Assembly (NCBI RefSeq): GCF_002104765.1 | Contig: NZ_NCXM01000029.1 | Coordinates: forward strand, 26,811 to 90,810 | Reading direction: 5' to 3' | Source of the DNA: Mycolicibacterium vulneris | GTDB taxonomy: Bacteria > Actinomycetota > Actinomycetes > Mycobacteriales > Mycobacteriaceae | Length of the DNA: 64,000 nt | In this document: positions 63,437 through 64,000 of the stretch, piece by piece | Layout: the number at the start of each line of letters is the position of its first letter | How positions within the stretch are numbered: position 1 is the first letter of the stretch | Made by a program: the position numbers and the translations under genes | Notes under the pieces: generated by a model | Databases searched by the model: none | The model's input: only the letters and a program-made list of their open reading frames with translations | What the model was told of the DNA's origin: nothing

Positions 63437-63961
63437 AGCAACGGGTTGTCCGGGCATCGGGCGGAGCTGCCGGTAGGGAGCTGCGCCGCCGGCCCGTCGT
63501 CCGCCTACGCCTCTGAGTGCCGCAACCAACTGAAAACCGAAAACCCTCCTGCACAGGGAAATAGCAGGTGGGTTTGTGGCACGCGATCAATGACTAAGCC
63601 CGGAATCGTCCAGGGCGCAAGACGACTACATCGGCACGTCATGGCAGACGTTCCGCGCTCGCCCCATGCCGAAGGCTGCGGTTCGGACGAAAACCACTGT
63701 TGCACAATGTAACCCGTGCCAAAGGCAAATTTTCCGTTGCGCAATTCCTTGTCACTGACGGACCACCACTCTGTCGTCTTGCGTCTACCACTCTATGTGG
63801 CGGTCGTGACTACGTTACTCACTTGATAAGCCTGACAACAGGATTGAAACGCACGACGCTCTGGATCATGCACTTCGTCGAGACCGTTTTCGTGCGCGTG
63901 GTCAGTGATGGCGAGTGCACCGGACTGTTCGACCCATGCCAAAGCGAAATTTGGAGGACTG
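63437..63961. promoter_or_regulatory. upstream region of the mbtH-like gene
   Basis: About 525 bp, no ORF supported. GGAGG at 63953-63957 precedes GTG 63962. No IdeR-type box was recognised. Confidence 0.4.
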
Positions 63962-64000
63962 GTGAGTACCAATCCGTTCGACGACGACAACGGCAGCTTT
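63962..64000 (+). CDS. MbtH-family protein, first 13 codons
   Basis: GTG 63962 opens MSTNPFDDDNGSF, the signature start of MbtH-like proteins, which bind and activate NRPS adenylation domains. GGAGG lies 4 nt upstream. Truncated by the window edge. NRPS genes are expected beyond it. Confidence 0.85.
   Translation, partial: MSTNPFDDDNGSF

Overview
The window is high-GC actinobacterial DNA from a Mycobacterium. The evidence is mshC (mycothiol ligase), the lppL lipoprotein, a DUF222/HNH 13E12-type gene, EspR-like and LppL-like proteins, and an MbtH start at the right edge. The block at 42-54.4 kb keeps the gene order of M. tuberculosis Rv2141c-Rv2130c, but without uppP (Rv2136c) and with an aldehyde dehydrogenase inserted.

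Layout. (1) 0-14.7 kb: a flavin-dependent catabolic locus. It has a class III (MhpB-type) extradiol dioxygenase and two alpha/beta hydrolases. It also has a 2-oxopentenoate hydratase/oxalocrotonate decarboxylase homologue, an acyl-CoA synthetase, three luciferase-like monooxygenases (LLM), a flavin reductase translationally coupled to RibBA, two divergent AraC paralogues and a LIP-family secreted protein. The set suggests aromatic-ring meta-cleavage with its own FMN supply.

(2) 14.7-41.8 kb: a composite genomic island ending at a tRNA-Leu(GAG). The right end is an actinomycete integrative and conjugative element (AICE) core: XRE regulator, Nudix, HD protein, small activator-like protein, FtsK/TraB translocase, RepSA-like initiator, a small ORF and a large serine integrase. 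The last integrase codons lie inside the tRNA gene. The tRNA 3' end is repeated at about 15.93 kb, next to a decayed second copy of the integrase, and again at about 20.69 kb. This divides the island into tandem segments. The 15.9-20.7 kb segment carries a nucleotidyltransferase toxin-antitoxin-like pair and a large nuclease-STAND NTPase-TPR protein, a likely Avs/NLR-type antiphage gene. The 20.7-34 kb segment holds decayed genes (PAS-ANTAR, an MFS gene broken by an IS256-family element, an ISL3 remnant) and a stress cassette: a CIRCE operator in front of a glycosyltransferase and an amylo-alpha-1,6-glucosidase, Hsp20, an intact MFS transporter, thioredoxin debris and an HspR/MerR-like regulator.

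(3) 41.8-54.4 kb: the conserved chromosome, with M20 peptidase, PEBP, DUF222/HNH, pyrD, DUF5703, lppL, histidine phosphatase, DUF3090, SCO1664 family, cysQ, ALDH and mshC. (4) 54.4-56.6 kb: a co-oriented trio of EspR-like XRE, ImmA/IrrE peptidase and a MAB_1171c-type membrane protein. (5) 57.6-64 kb: two tandem LuxR (LAL) ATPase regulators, then the first 13 codons of an MbtH protein, which suggests an NRPS cluster beyond the edge.

All calls come from reading the sequence. Family names rest on recognised motifs, not on searches.
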